Below, one piece after another: positions 25,302-32,440 of a stretch of DNA of 36,239 nucleotides. This DNA is from Clostridiales bacterium Firm_11 (GTDB lineage Bacteria; Bacillota; Clostridia; Christensenellales; Aristaeellaceae), in contig LVAQ01000007.1 in the NCBI GenBank assembly GCA_001604105.1, forward strand, positions 1 to 36,239, given 5' to 3'. Position numbers and translations under genes: made by a program. The first letter of the stretch is position 1; each line of letters begins with the position of its first letter. The notes under the pieces are model-generated. The model searched no databases. It was not told where the DNA came from and saw only the letters and a program-made list of their open reading frames with translations.

Positions 25302-26279
25302 TCAAGTACTCTCCCGTTCAATCAACTGAACCGGAAAAATGGTTTGCGAGGGCATTGGCCGATCCTCAAAATGAACAATGCTTTCCACCACAAAATGGCT
25401 GATGTCTTCTACCGATTGGCGAATGGTCGTAATCGAAGGCGAATATAACTCCGCCAAATCAATATCGTCATAACCGATCACGCGAAGCTGCCCCGGCACA
25501 TCAATGCCGTTCTTTGTTGCGTAACGGATCAGTTCCGCCGCCAGGATATCATTGGAACAGAACGCCCCATCAATATCGGCATGCGTTTCTAAAAACGCCG
25601 CGATGATATCCTGATATTTCATGGAGATAAACCGATCCTCCCGATGGGATTGGATGATAGGCTCGATTCCCTGCTGGCGCAGTGCCTGTTCAAACCCCTG
25701 CTGGCGCAGCGAAGCACTCATTCCCTTAAGGGTAATGCCGCCGTTAAAGTACGCAATCCGTTTGCACCCTTTGCTGATCAACAATTCCGCGGCCATTCGC
25801 CCCCCGCTGAAGTTATCGGAGCAAACCGCGGATATATGCGGCGATATTATGCGGTCAATCGATATGATGGGTGCATCGATGGAAACGCTTTGGGTGATAT
25901 CCTGCGTATGGCTGGCGATGATCACCCCCGCCACTTTGTTGGCACGAAGCATGGAAAAGTATTCGATTTCCTTCCTGCGCTCATGGTTGGATACGCAAAG
26001 CAGCAGTTTATAGCCGTTGGCGGTAATATGGCGTTCCATGCTCTCAATGACTTTGGCAAAAAAAGCATTGCGCGCCGAAGGCACAATCAACCCAATGAAA
26101 TTACTCATCTTCTTGGAAAGCGAGCGTGCAATTTCATTGGGTTGATAGTCCAGGTCACGCATGGCCTGCTGGATACGCCGTATTGTTGAAGGGTGCACCA
26201 TATCGGGCTTATTAAGCATACGGGATACTGTGGTTACAGTAACGCCCGCCTTGTCGGCTACTTCTTTGAGCGTTGCCAT
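25302..26279 (-). CDS. LacI-family transcriptional regulator
   Basis: The 325-aa protein begins MATLKEVADKAGVTVTTVSRML, a typical LacI helix-turn-helix (about 1-55, with hinge helix in PNEIARSLS). The periplasmic-binding-like sugar domain follows (about 58-325), with IGLIVPSARNAFFAKVIESME, GGITLKGMSASLRQQGFEQAL, FCSNDILAAELIR and VIGYDDIDLAELYSPSITTI. SD GAGGTG decides the ATG at 26279; an upstream frame overlaps its own promoter. It should repress the operon starting at 25104 and itself through matching operators. The inducer is probably the imported glucoside or a product of it. Confidence 0.94.
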   Translation of the reverse strand: MATLKEVADKAGVTVTTVSRMLNKPDMVHPSTIRRIQQAMRDLDYQPNEIARSLSKKMSNFIGLIVPSARNAFFAKVIESMERHITANGYKLLLCVSNHERRKEIEYFSMLRANKVAGVIIASHTQDITQSVSIDAPIISIDRIISPHISAVCSDNFSGGRMAAELLISKGCKRIAYFNGGITLKGMSASLRQQGFEQALRQQGIEPIIQSHREDRFISMKYQDIIAAFLETHADIDGAFCSNDILAAELIRYATKNGIDVPGQLRVIGYDDIDLAELYSPSITTIRQSVEDISHFVVESIVHFEDRPMPSQTIFPVQLIEREST

Positions 26280-26306
26280 CGATGATTCACCTCGCAGCGT
26301 CAGTAA

Positions 26307-26349
26307 CACTACCATACCATGCAAACGCCGCGTTGTCAACCGCTTGACA
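26307..26349 (-). promoter_or_regulatory. lacI-type gene promoter with operator
   Basis: On the minus strand TTGACA and TATGGT are 17 bp apart, and the -35 forms the right half of the operator TGTCA-AGCGGT-TGACA (26334-26349). The geometry is the same as at the operon promoter, which indicates autoregulation. The weaker -10 would keep repressor levels low. Confidence 0.78.
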
Positions 26350-26372
26350 CCATTCCGTCATTGTCTGCTGTG

Positions 26373-26792
26373 TCAGCGCAGCTTCCAAACGACAATCTGT
26401 ACTTGATTCTTACCCGTCACGCTTAACTCTCCCGTAAAACAGCCGTGTGTCAGGAACGCATATTTCCCCTGTAAATCACATAAGAACCTCGGCGTTGTGC
26501 GCATCACAGCCGTTTGCGCCCGAATGTTCAGCCAGCCTTCATTCTCAATCCCAATTACGGCGCCATCCTCCGTCTGTATCCAATAGCGCGCCATTACATG
26601 GCACAAATCTTCATTGATGATTGTGTTCCAATCAGCGCCCCCGTGGCATACCTTCCCCCGCAGTCGTTCTCCTTCCACGATACCGCTGATGATGGGAATG
26701 ATTCTCAACTCCCCCTCCGCAACACGACCCACCGTTTTGGGTTCATCCACATCCACCAGCAGGGTCATGATTTTTTCTGCTTCCGCTACCAT
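26373..26792 (-). CDS. DUF3237 family protein
   Basis: The 139-aa product matches the DUF3237 family, small beta-rich proteins of unknown function. The pattern GRVAEGELRIIPIISGIVEGERLRGKVCHGGADWNTI (about 22-58), then ARYWIQTEDGAVIGIENEG, is characteristic. There is no signal peptide or membrane segment. It has SD GGAGGG and lies just upstream of the lacI-type promoter, on the same strand. It may be read into lacI or be independent. A 13-bp palindrome, ATGCAA-A-TTGCAT (26849-26861), lies upstream of its start. No function can be assigned. Confidence 0.85.
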   Translation of the reverse strand: MVAEAEKIMTLLVDVDEPKTVGRVAEGELRIIPIISGIVEGERLRGKVCHGGADWNTIINEDLCHVMARYWIQTEDGAVIGIENEGWLNIRAQTAVMRTTPRFLCDLQGKYAFLTHGCFTGELSVTGKNQVQIVVWKLR

Positions 26793-26953
26793 ATAGCAAC
26801 ACCCTCCTTCGATTATCCTTATCCCCTAAAGACTGCATGGATACTGCAATGCAAATTGCATATAACCGCATACACGCGATGTTATTGGATAGGTAACGTT
26901 GGCAAAAGGTTTACTGTTTCGGTGCGCCCAGCATAGGCAAAGCCCCTTAACAC

Positions 26954-26991
26954 CAAAGACTTCGGGCTTGGTCGCAAGCCCGAAGTCTTTG
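26954..26991 (-). terminator. Strong hairpin terminator after the esterase gene
   Basis: A 17-bp perfect stem, with arms CAAAGACTTCGGGCTTG and CAAGCCCGAAGTCTTTG around a 4-base loop, starts 33 bp after the esterase stop. The A-rich 5' and T-rich 3' arm ends on the minus strand and the position suggest it ends the transcript of the second sugar operon. Confidence 0.75.
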
Positions 26992-27023
26992 CATACCCCT
27001 ATCAACGCGTTGGCATTTTTCGC

Positions 27024-27821
27024 CTATGCCTGTGCCAGCCAATCCATGCCAACCGGCGTTGCCTGGTTCCAGAACGCGAAATCATGCACCCCTGACCGTG
27101 CCCACCACTCATGCGCATAGCCAATCTCATTGAGGTAGTTATGGAAGGCGGTATTCTCCGCGAATAGGAAATCTTCTTGCCCACAGGCCAGAAAGATACG
27201 GGGCGCGTTACCCTCTGCCAGGCGCTGTTTTGCAAGATGCTCAGGATCGCGATCACTGCCAAGCAGGCTGCCCGGTTCGCCAAACGTATGGCGGAAATAC
27301 CCATAGGGTGCCATAAAGTTACCGCCGCCTTCCGGCGTCATCGCGGCGACTTCACGGGTAATCAAAGCCGATGAAAGCGCGATGATGGAGCCAAATGTAT
27401 CCGCATAAAAGAGCCCGTTGCGAATGGCGCCAAATCCGCCCATGGAAAGTCCGCCAATGGCGGTATCCTTGCGCTCTCTGGACAAGGGAAACATGGCGCG
27501 CGTTACTTCCACCAGCTCTTGCCCAACATACGAGCCGTAAAACTCGCCAATATCGGGATTATCCAGATAGAAGCGATTGGCGCCATCCGGCATGATAACC
27601 GCCCAGCCGCGTTGCCCTGCCCATGCTTCAATATCCGAACGAAGCAGCCAGTCGTTATGGTTGCCGGAGAACCCATGCAGAAGATACAGCGTAGGCCATG
27701 GTCCCTTCGCATAGGCTAGCGGCGTTCCCCCCGCGGGCGGGGGGTCGATCGGCAAAATAGCCGTGAAACTTTGAAAACCGACACGGGCACGAGAATAAAA
27801 GTTAACGGTAAGTACCGCCAT
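27024..27821 (-). CDS. Alpha/beta-hydrolase esterase (CE1/esterase D-like)
   Basis: The 265-aa protein is a putative esterase of the esterase D/antigen 85 group, related to acetyl- and feruloyl-esterases of CE1. The oxyanion segment is YLLHGFSGNHNDWL (47-60), the nucleophile is S126 in GGLSMGGFGA, and the likely acid and histidine are D217 (GQEDF) and H246 (GVHDF). There is no signal peptide, so it is cytoplasmic. The ATG at 27821 follows GGGAGGG. It lies about 170 bp after the Nif3-like gene on the same strand, probably the end of the second sugar operon. It may strip acyl groups from imported oligosaccharides. Confidence 0.88.
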   Translation of the reverse strand: MAVLTVNFYSRARVGFQSFTAILPIDPPPAGGTPLAYAKGPWPTLYLLHGFSGNHNDWLLRSDIEAWAGQRGWAVIMPDGANRFYLDNPDIGEFYGSYVGQELVEVTRAMFPLSRERKDTAIGGLSMGGFGAIRNGLFYADTFGSIIALSSALITREVAAMTPEGGGNFMAPYGYFRHTFGEPGSLLGSDRDPEHLAKQRLAEGNAPRIFLACGQEDFLFAENTAFHNYLNEIGYAHEWWARSGVHDFAFWNQATPVGMDWLAQA

Positions 27822-27991
27822 GGATATACCCTCCCACTTTTTCATTCACATTTGAACCTTTGCGTTGCCCACTCATGCGGCTTGCAGACGCTTTCTCTGG
27901 GCAAACAACGGGCAGCGGGCGCTTATGATCAACGCCTTGGCCTGGTAGCACATCGCGCATCATCATGAGCAATGGCGATTCTACATGCTTA

Positions 27992-28831
27992 TTACTGATA
28001 CTGGAATGTTTCTCCCGCATCCACAAACACAACGGGAATATCCCTGACAATCGATGCCATCCAATCGCCAAGATGTTTCATGCCCCACTCTTCGCTGCGT
28101 TCATGTCCAAGGATTACGATGGCTTTCGCCAGCCCCATTTGATAGGCATCCCGAACATAGGCAGGCAGCGTCCATTCGGTCACTTCGCCGCAGAGGATCA
28201 CATCCAGCTTGGCATCGCGCATCATATCCATGGGCATATGCTCCGAGCCAAGCCCAAGGCTGCCCCCGCCGGGGAGCAGGGCAACCCTTTCCACCGCCAT
28301 ATCCGCATCCCCGATATAGCGGATAACCGGCATCGCAAGGCGTTCCTTCAAAAAGGTATTCAAAGCCCCAAGTGTGGTCTTGGGCAACTGATAGCAGCCC
28401 CTGAAGGGTCTGTTGCCGTGCAGCCGGGGGCATTGCTCATCCGGCATACGATACGCCTTCCATCCCGTTTCCAGTTCAAACCCCCGAAAGATGCCATCTT
28501 CCTGCGCCATATGCATGTGGTCATGAAAGCGCCAGATGGCAATGCCGGATTCTTGAATCAAAGCATGCTTGCAATTGTATACATCATCACCTTCCAGCCA
28601 ACCCGTGTCATCCGCCCCGGTAAACCAGGTGGGTTCATGCGTAATAATCATCTCCGCGCCCAGTTCGATGGCTTTGCGGATTACATCCACCGTCGTCATA
28701 AAGGTACTGACGATTTTTGTCACCTTCTGGTCTGGGCTTCCCGCCATCAGCTGGTCACAGGTTTGATCGCTGGGCAGCGGCGTCACGCCTGTTTTGGCAA
28801 TCACAAGATCAATGATCTGCTGTACCGTCAT
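27992..28831 (-). CDS. Divergent Nif3-like dinuclear metal-centre protein
   Basis: The 279-aa product is Nif3-like (YqfO/YbgI family), which binds two metal ions and whose biochemical role is unsettled. The N-terminal region has AIELGAEMIITHEPTWF, where the usual HHP ligand pair reads H65-E66-P. HDHMH (103-107) lies near the normal middle ligand and GHERSE (H243, E247) keeps the C-terminal HxxxE pair. The usual DNVGLQVG motif is absent. It follows the LplC-like permease gene by 14 bp with SD AAGGAG, so it belongs to the sugar operon. A hydrolase role on a sugar phosphate or ester is speculative. Confidence 0.83.
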   Translation of the reverse strand: MTVQQIIDLVIAKTGVTPLPSDQTCDQLMAGSPDQKVTKIVSTFMTTVDVIRKAIELGAEMIITHEPTWFTGADDTGWLEGDDVYNCKHALIQESGIAIWRFHDHMHMAQEDGIFRGFELETGWKAYRMPDEQCPRLHGNRPFRGCYQLPKTTLGALNTFLKERLAMPVIRYIGDADMAVERVALLPGGGSLGLGSEHMPMDMMRDAKLDVILCGEVTEWTLPAYVRDAYQMGLAKAIVILGHERSEEWGMKHLGDWMASIVRDIPVVFVDAGETFQYQ

Positions 28832-28845
28832 TGCTTTCTCTCTCC

Positions 28846-29742
28846 TTATCCCTTCACCGCGCCAAGCACGACGCCTTTGATAAAATACTTCTGCACAAAT
28901 GGAAATAGAATCATAATCGGCAATATCCCGATCATTGCCATGGCCATTCGTACGGATGAGCCGGGCAAGTCAATCTTCTGCGTTCCCAGCAAGGCCATGT
29001 TGGTGCTCACTTTCAGGAACTGAATGTTGTTCATGATGCGTATCAGCAGATTTTGCAGGCTAAAGAGTTTTGCATCCGATATATAGTATAGGCCATTGAC
29101 CCAATCGTTCCAGTAAATCAAGCCGGTAAACAGGCTGATTGTCGCCACCGTCGGGATGGCCAGCGGTAGCATGATCCTCAGGAATATTTGCATTTCACCC
29201 GCACCGTCGATCTGTGCGGATTCCACCAGCGCGTGCGGGATGCTGTTGGCATAGTAATTACGCACAAGAAATACATTGAACGCGGTCACAAGGTAATTAG
29301 GCACGATCAACGCCCACAGCGTATTCTTAATGCTGAAAATCCGCGTCCACATAATGTAGGAGCTCACAACGCCGCCGCTGAACAGCATGGTAAAGAACAC
29401 AAAGAACGAAAGCAGGTTTTTATACTTAAAATCTGTTCTGGAAAGAGGGTAGGCTAGCGTTGTGGTTAGCATAACGCTGCCCAGCGTGCCTAGCACGGTC
29501 ACAGTGATGGTAACACCATAGGAGCGCAGTATCATCGCGCTTTGCTTGACCATATAGTAGTAGGAGTCCAGGCTCAATTTCGATGGCAGAAAGGTATACC
29601 CGGTGGACACCAGCACTTTCTCATCCGTTACCGAGGCGATCGCAATCAGGAGGATCGGCAGAAGCGTCAGCACTGCGAGGATTGAAAGCACCACCGTAGC
29701 GAACCTCTGGAAGCGCTTCACATCGTTGGACTTATGTTTCAT
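28846..29742 (-). CDS. ABC transporter permease, LplC/YtcP type
   Basis: The 298-aa protein is a CUT1 permease of the LplC/YtcP subgroup used for complex oligosaccharides. It has six hydrophobic segments and the EAA loop ALVESAQIDGAGE (about 171-183). The segment FSGGVVSSYIMWTRIFSIKNTLWALIVP is characteristic of this subgroup. It lies 9 bp after the LplB-like gene and works with it and the binding protein at 30753-32255. Confidence 0.93.
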   Translation of the reverse strand: MKHKSNDVKRFQRFATVVLSILAVLTLLPILLIAIASVTDEKVLVSTGYTFLPSKLSLDSYYYMVKQSAMILRSYGVTITVTVLGTLGSVMLTTTLAYPLSRTDFKYKNLLSFFVFFTMLFSGGVVSSYIMWTRIFSIKNTLWALIVPNYLVTAFNVFLVRNYYANSIPHALVESAQIDGAGEMQIFLRIMLPLAIPTVATISLFTGLIYWNDWVNGLYYISDAKLFSLQNLLIRIMNNIQFLKVSTNMALLGTQKIDLPGSSVRMAMAMIGILPIMILFPFVQKYFIKGVVLGAVKG

Positions 29743-29751
29743 GTCATCCTC

Positions 29752-30672
29752 CTAAAACAGTGCGTTTTCATGATCCAGCTTGCGTACCAGCGTGTTTGCG
29801 CCCAGTACCAGCATAAACCCAACTACGGACTGGTACAGCGCCGCCGCCGCGGACATGCCTACATCGTTGAGTTCCATCAAACCACGATAGACATAGGTAT
29901 CGATGGTCTGCGTAACGTCAAACAATCGGCCGGAATTCTGAGGTACCTGGTAAAACAGCCCAAAATCGGAGTAGAAAATACGCCCGACGGCCATCAATGT
30001 CATCAGAATGATGGTGGGCTTGAGCAGCGGTATCGTGACACGCATAATCTGCTGTATCTTGCTGGCGCCATCCAGTTGCGCGGCTTCATACACGCTCTTA
30101 TCAATCCCCGCGATGCTGGCGACATACACTATGGATAGGTACCCCGTAAACTTCCACAGATAGACCAGCACAAGCAGGAAAGGCCATGGGCCGGTCGTAG
30201 AATACCAACTGATGGGGGTTATATGGAGCGCTTTCAATACCGTATTGTTGATAAACCCGGTATCCGCATTCAAAAAAGCGTACACAATAAAACCGATCAC
30301 GACCCAGGAAAACAGATTGGGCAGCATCAACGCGGATTGAAACAACCTGACACGCCGCTTTTTGCCCAGCTCATAAATCAGAATGGCCACAAAGATCGCC
30401 ACAACCGTGCCAATAACGATGAACGCAGCGTTATATAGCAGGGTGTTACGGGTCATAATCCAAGCATCCCGCGTGCGAAACAGAAAACGGAAGTTCTCCA
30501 GACCGTTCCAATCACTGCCGAAAATGCCCTTGATATAGTTGAAATCCTTAAATGCCAGAAAAACGCCGAACATCGGCAAATAGTTATTGATCAACAGATA
30601 CAGGAGCCCGGGTGCTGCGATCAAAAGAAGCGGCCCTGTTTTAGCAAGGCGTTTTTTCCTGCGCTTTTGCAT
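29752..30672 (-). CDS. ABC transporter permease, LplB/YteP type
   Basis: The 306-aa product is the partner CUT1 permease of the LplB/YteP subgroup. It begins with a basic stretch (QKRRKKRLAKTG) and a hydrophobic segment LLLIAAPGLLYLLINNYLPMFG. FKDFNYIKGIFGSDWNGLENFRFLF is the subgroup's loop, and the EAA loop is VYEAAQLDGAS (about 194-204). Two ATGs exist; the second (30672) has SD GGGGA at 6 bp. It lies downstream of a GC-rich hairpin that separates it from its binding-protein gene. Confidence 0.93.
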   Translation of the reverse strand: MQKRRKKRLAKTGPLLLIAAPGLLYLLINNYLPMFGVFLAFKDFNYIKGIFGSDWNGLENFRFLFRTRDAWIMTRNTLLYNAAFIVIGTVVAIFVAILIYELGKKRRVRLFQSALMLPNLFSWVVIGFIVYAFLNADTGFINNTVLKALHITPISWYSTTGPWPFLLVLVYLWKFTGYLSIVYVASIAGIDKSVYEAAQLDGASKIQQIMRVTIPLLKPTIILMTLMAVGRIFYSDFGLFYQVPQNSGRLFDVTQTIDTYVYRGLMELNDVGMSAAAALYQSVVGFMLVLGANTLVRKLDHENALF

Positions 30673-30710
30673 GTGCATTCCCCAAATCTATGTAGTGTGC
30701 GTGGATGCAT

Positions 30711-30745
30711 CCCGGCGCGGGGCATCGAGCCTGCCCCGCGCCGGG
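30711..30745 (-). other. GC-rich hairpin between second binding-protein and permease genes
   Basis: Arms CCCGGCGCGGGGCA and TGCCCCGCGCCGGG form a 14-bp perfect stem with a 7-base loop, 7 bp after the stop of the binding-protein gene. Like the hairpin at 23764-23793 it lacks a U-tract. Stabilising the upstream message, with reduced permease expression, is the expected effect. Confidence 0.65.
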
Positions 30746-30752
30746 AAACCGA

Positions 30753-32255
30753 TTAGTTGGCTGCGACCCAGGCGTCCAGCTGCGCTTGTTTGGCGGCGAT
30801 GATTTCATTGAGCCCAGCCTCTTCCAAACGTTGCAGGAACACAGGAATCTCAGTGGTGGGATCCACACTGCCGCAGATGAGCGCGGGCAGGTATTGATCA
30901 ATCACGTTGGTCACGGCGGTGTACTCGGTCTTGACGCTGCTGCTGTCAAAGGTGAAGCCCATCGCAACGGATGTTTTTGCGTTTTGGTTTTGCTCCAACT
31001 CCCAAACCAGCGATTCAGGGTCCGTGCCCGCCATGGGATACATGATGAAGAAGTTGCCCAGCGTGCCGCAGGAAAGCTGCGCTGTATAGGGCACCGTGGA
31101 TGCATCATGGCCTTCGGGGTAGCTCACGGTTCCGTCCCCATTGTTCACATAGTCGCGGCCTTCCAAACCATAGATGATGAGATTGACGACCTGCGGATCC
31201 GTGAAAGTGAGGTTGAGGAACTGCAGTGCTTTTTCAGGTACTGTCGAGGTGGAGGCGACCATCCAGCTTAGCGCGTTGATGGATGTGGTGTCTAGGAACG
31301 CGCTTCCGATAATCTTCGCACCCAGTTTGAATCCGCCGCCCAGAGCTTCCAGGCTTGCCGCAGTGTCCTTCTCCGGGTAGCTGTAGGAGGCGATATAGGC
31401 AAAGTAGTTGCCCGAAGCCATCAGCTCGGCGGCTGTGCTGGATGTGGTTGCCGCGTCTTTCATCACCAGGCCGTTGTTAAACCAGGTGCGTGCCAAGGCG
31501 CAGGTATCGGCGAATTGCTGCGAGGCGTAGTAGTCCACAACGGTCAACTCGTCATTCATCAGCACGCCCTTGGGATAGTAGTAGTTATCGGTCAGGTAAT
31601 CCACATCAGGAACCGTAAGTCCCAAACCAATGTTCCCGGTGTTCACAGCTGCCAGCGGCGTCATATCCGGCTTGGCATCCTTCACCGCCTGGAGAACGGC
31701 GGTAACGTCCTGCACGGAGTTGACGGCGCTCATATCCAGCCCCAGTTCATCTACGATATCCTGACGATAAATGATCATCGGGGTAAGCGCGATGGGCTTG
31801 AAAGTTGGGATGCCGTACAGGCGGCCTTCGTGGCTGCATGCCGCAAGCCAGTTTTCCCCAATGAGTGCCTTGCTTTCAGCGGCGTATTCGTCCATCAGAT
31901 CCGTGATGTCAAGCGCCATGCTTGTGCTGATCGCGGTGTTCAGATCGCCCAGGCTCTGGAACACATCAATCTTCTCGCCGCCTTGCATCGCAAGGCTAAT
32001 CGCAGAAGAATAGTCCCAAATCACAATGGGCTTAAGCGTCACTTCCGCGCCGATTGCGTCCCGCGTGATAGCGTTGATGGCTTCTTCCACCGTCGCGAGC
32101 GTCTCCGTGTCGGGGATGTTGTTAAACGTGGCGTACGCATAAACGATTTTGTCGTACTGGGTTTCCGCCGTAGCGGCGCCAGCCATGCCCAAGATCAGTG
32201 ATAGGGCAAGCAACGTAGATACGATCACCTTGGAAAGCCGTTGTAAAGATTTCAT
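30753..32255 (-). CDS. LplA/LipO-like oligosaccharide-binding protein
   Basis: This 500-aa protein is an extracellular binding protein of the LplA/LipO type that serves LplB-LplC permeases. The signal peptide MKSLQRLSKVIVSTLLALSL ends at ATA-E (30/31), again without a lipobox cysteine. Mature features include YAYATFNNIPDTETLATVEEAINAI, KIDVFQSLGDLN, GRLYGIPTFKPIALTPMIIYRQDIVDEL and a C-terminal part resembling DUF3502. SD AAGGAGGG precedes the ATG. It is the first gene of the second sugar operon, directly downstream of its likely regulator. The ligand is unknown, perhaps a plant oligosaccharide. Confidence 0.9.
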   Translation of the reverse strand: MKSLQRLSKVIVSTLLALSLILGMAGAATAETQYDKIVYAYATFNNIPDTETLATVEEAINAITRDAIGAEVTLKPIVIWDYSSAISLAMQGGEKIDVFQSLGDLNTAISTSMALDITDLMDEYAAESKALIGENWLAACSHEGRLYGIPTFKPIALTPMIIYRQDIVDELGLDMSAVNSVQDVTAVLQAVKDAKPDMTPLAAVNTGNIGLGLTVPDVDYLTDNYYYPKGVLMNDELTVVDYYASQQFADTCALARTWFNNGLVMKDAATTSSTAAELMASGNYFAYIASYSYPEKDTAASLEALGGGFKLGAKIIGSAFLDTTSINALSWMVASTSTVPEKALQFLNLTFTDPQVVNLIIYGLEGRDYVNNGDGTVSYPEGHDASTVPYTAQLSCGTLGNFFIMYPMAGTDPESLVWELEQNQNAKTSVAMGFTFDSSSVKTEYTAVTNVIDQYLPALICGSVDPTTEIPVFLQRLEEAGLNEIIAAKQAQLDAWVAAN

Positions 32256-32281
32256 GGATAAGCCCTCCTTTTCTTAGCGTG

Positions 32282-32287
32282 AGTATA
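32282..32287 (-). promoter_or_regulatory. -10 element of the second sugar operon
   Basis: TATACT lies about 30 bp before the binding-protein ATG on the minus strand. No acceptable -35 hexamer exists 15-19 bp upstream, as expected for a promoter that needs an activator such as the AraC-type response regulator encoded next door. Confidence 0.4.
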
Positions 32288-32440
32288 CTGGAAAAAGAAA
32301 GGCTGGCGCTATCAATTTTAAGCCAACTTTTTTCATTTTTGGGTGAATATCGCCCAGATTGGAAAGCCTCCCTATTCGCAATCACGTTTCCTGCTATCCA
32401 AAAACACGCCACCGCAAGGCATAATCGACAGGCTGTTGCT

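Noticed and set aside
13315..26991. The hairpins at 13315-13358, 18182-18216 and 26954-26991 as copies of one REP-like repeat
   Set aside because: The arms share no sequence beyond short AAAG/GGGC stretches, and each sits at a gene end, so they are better read as independent terminators.
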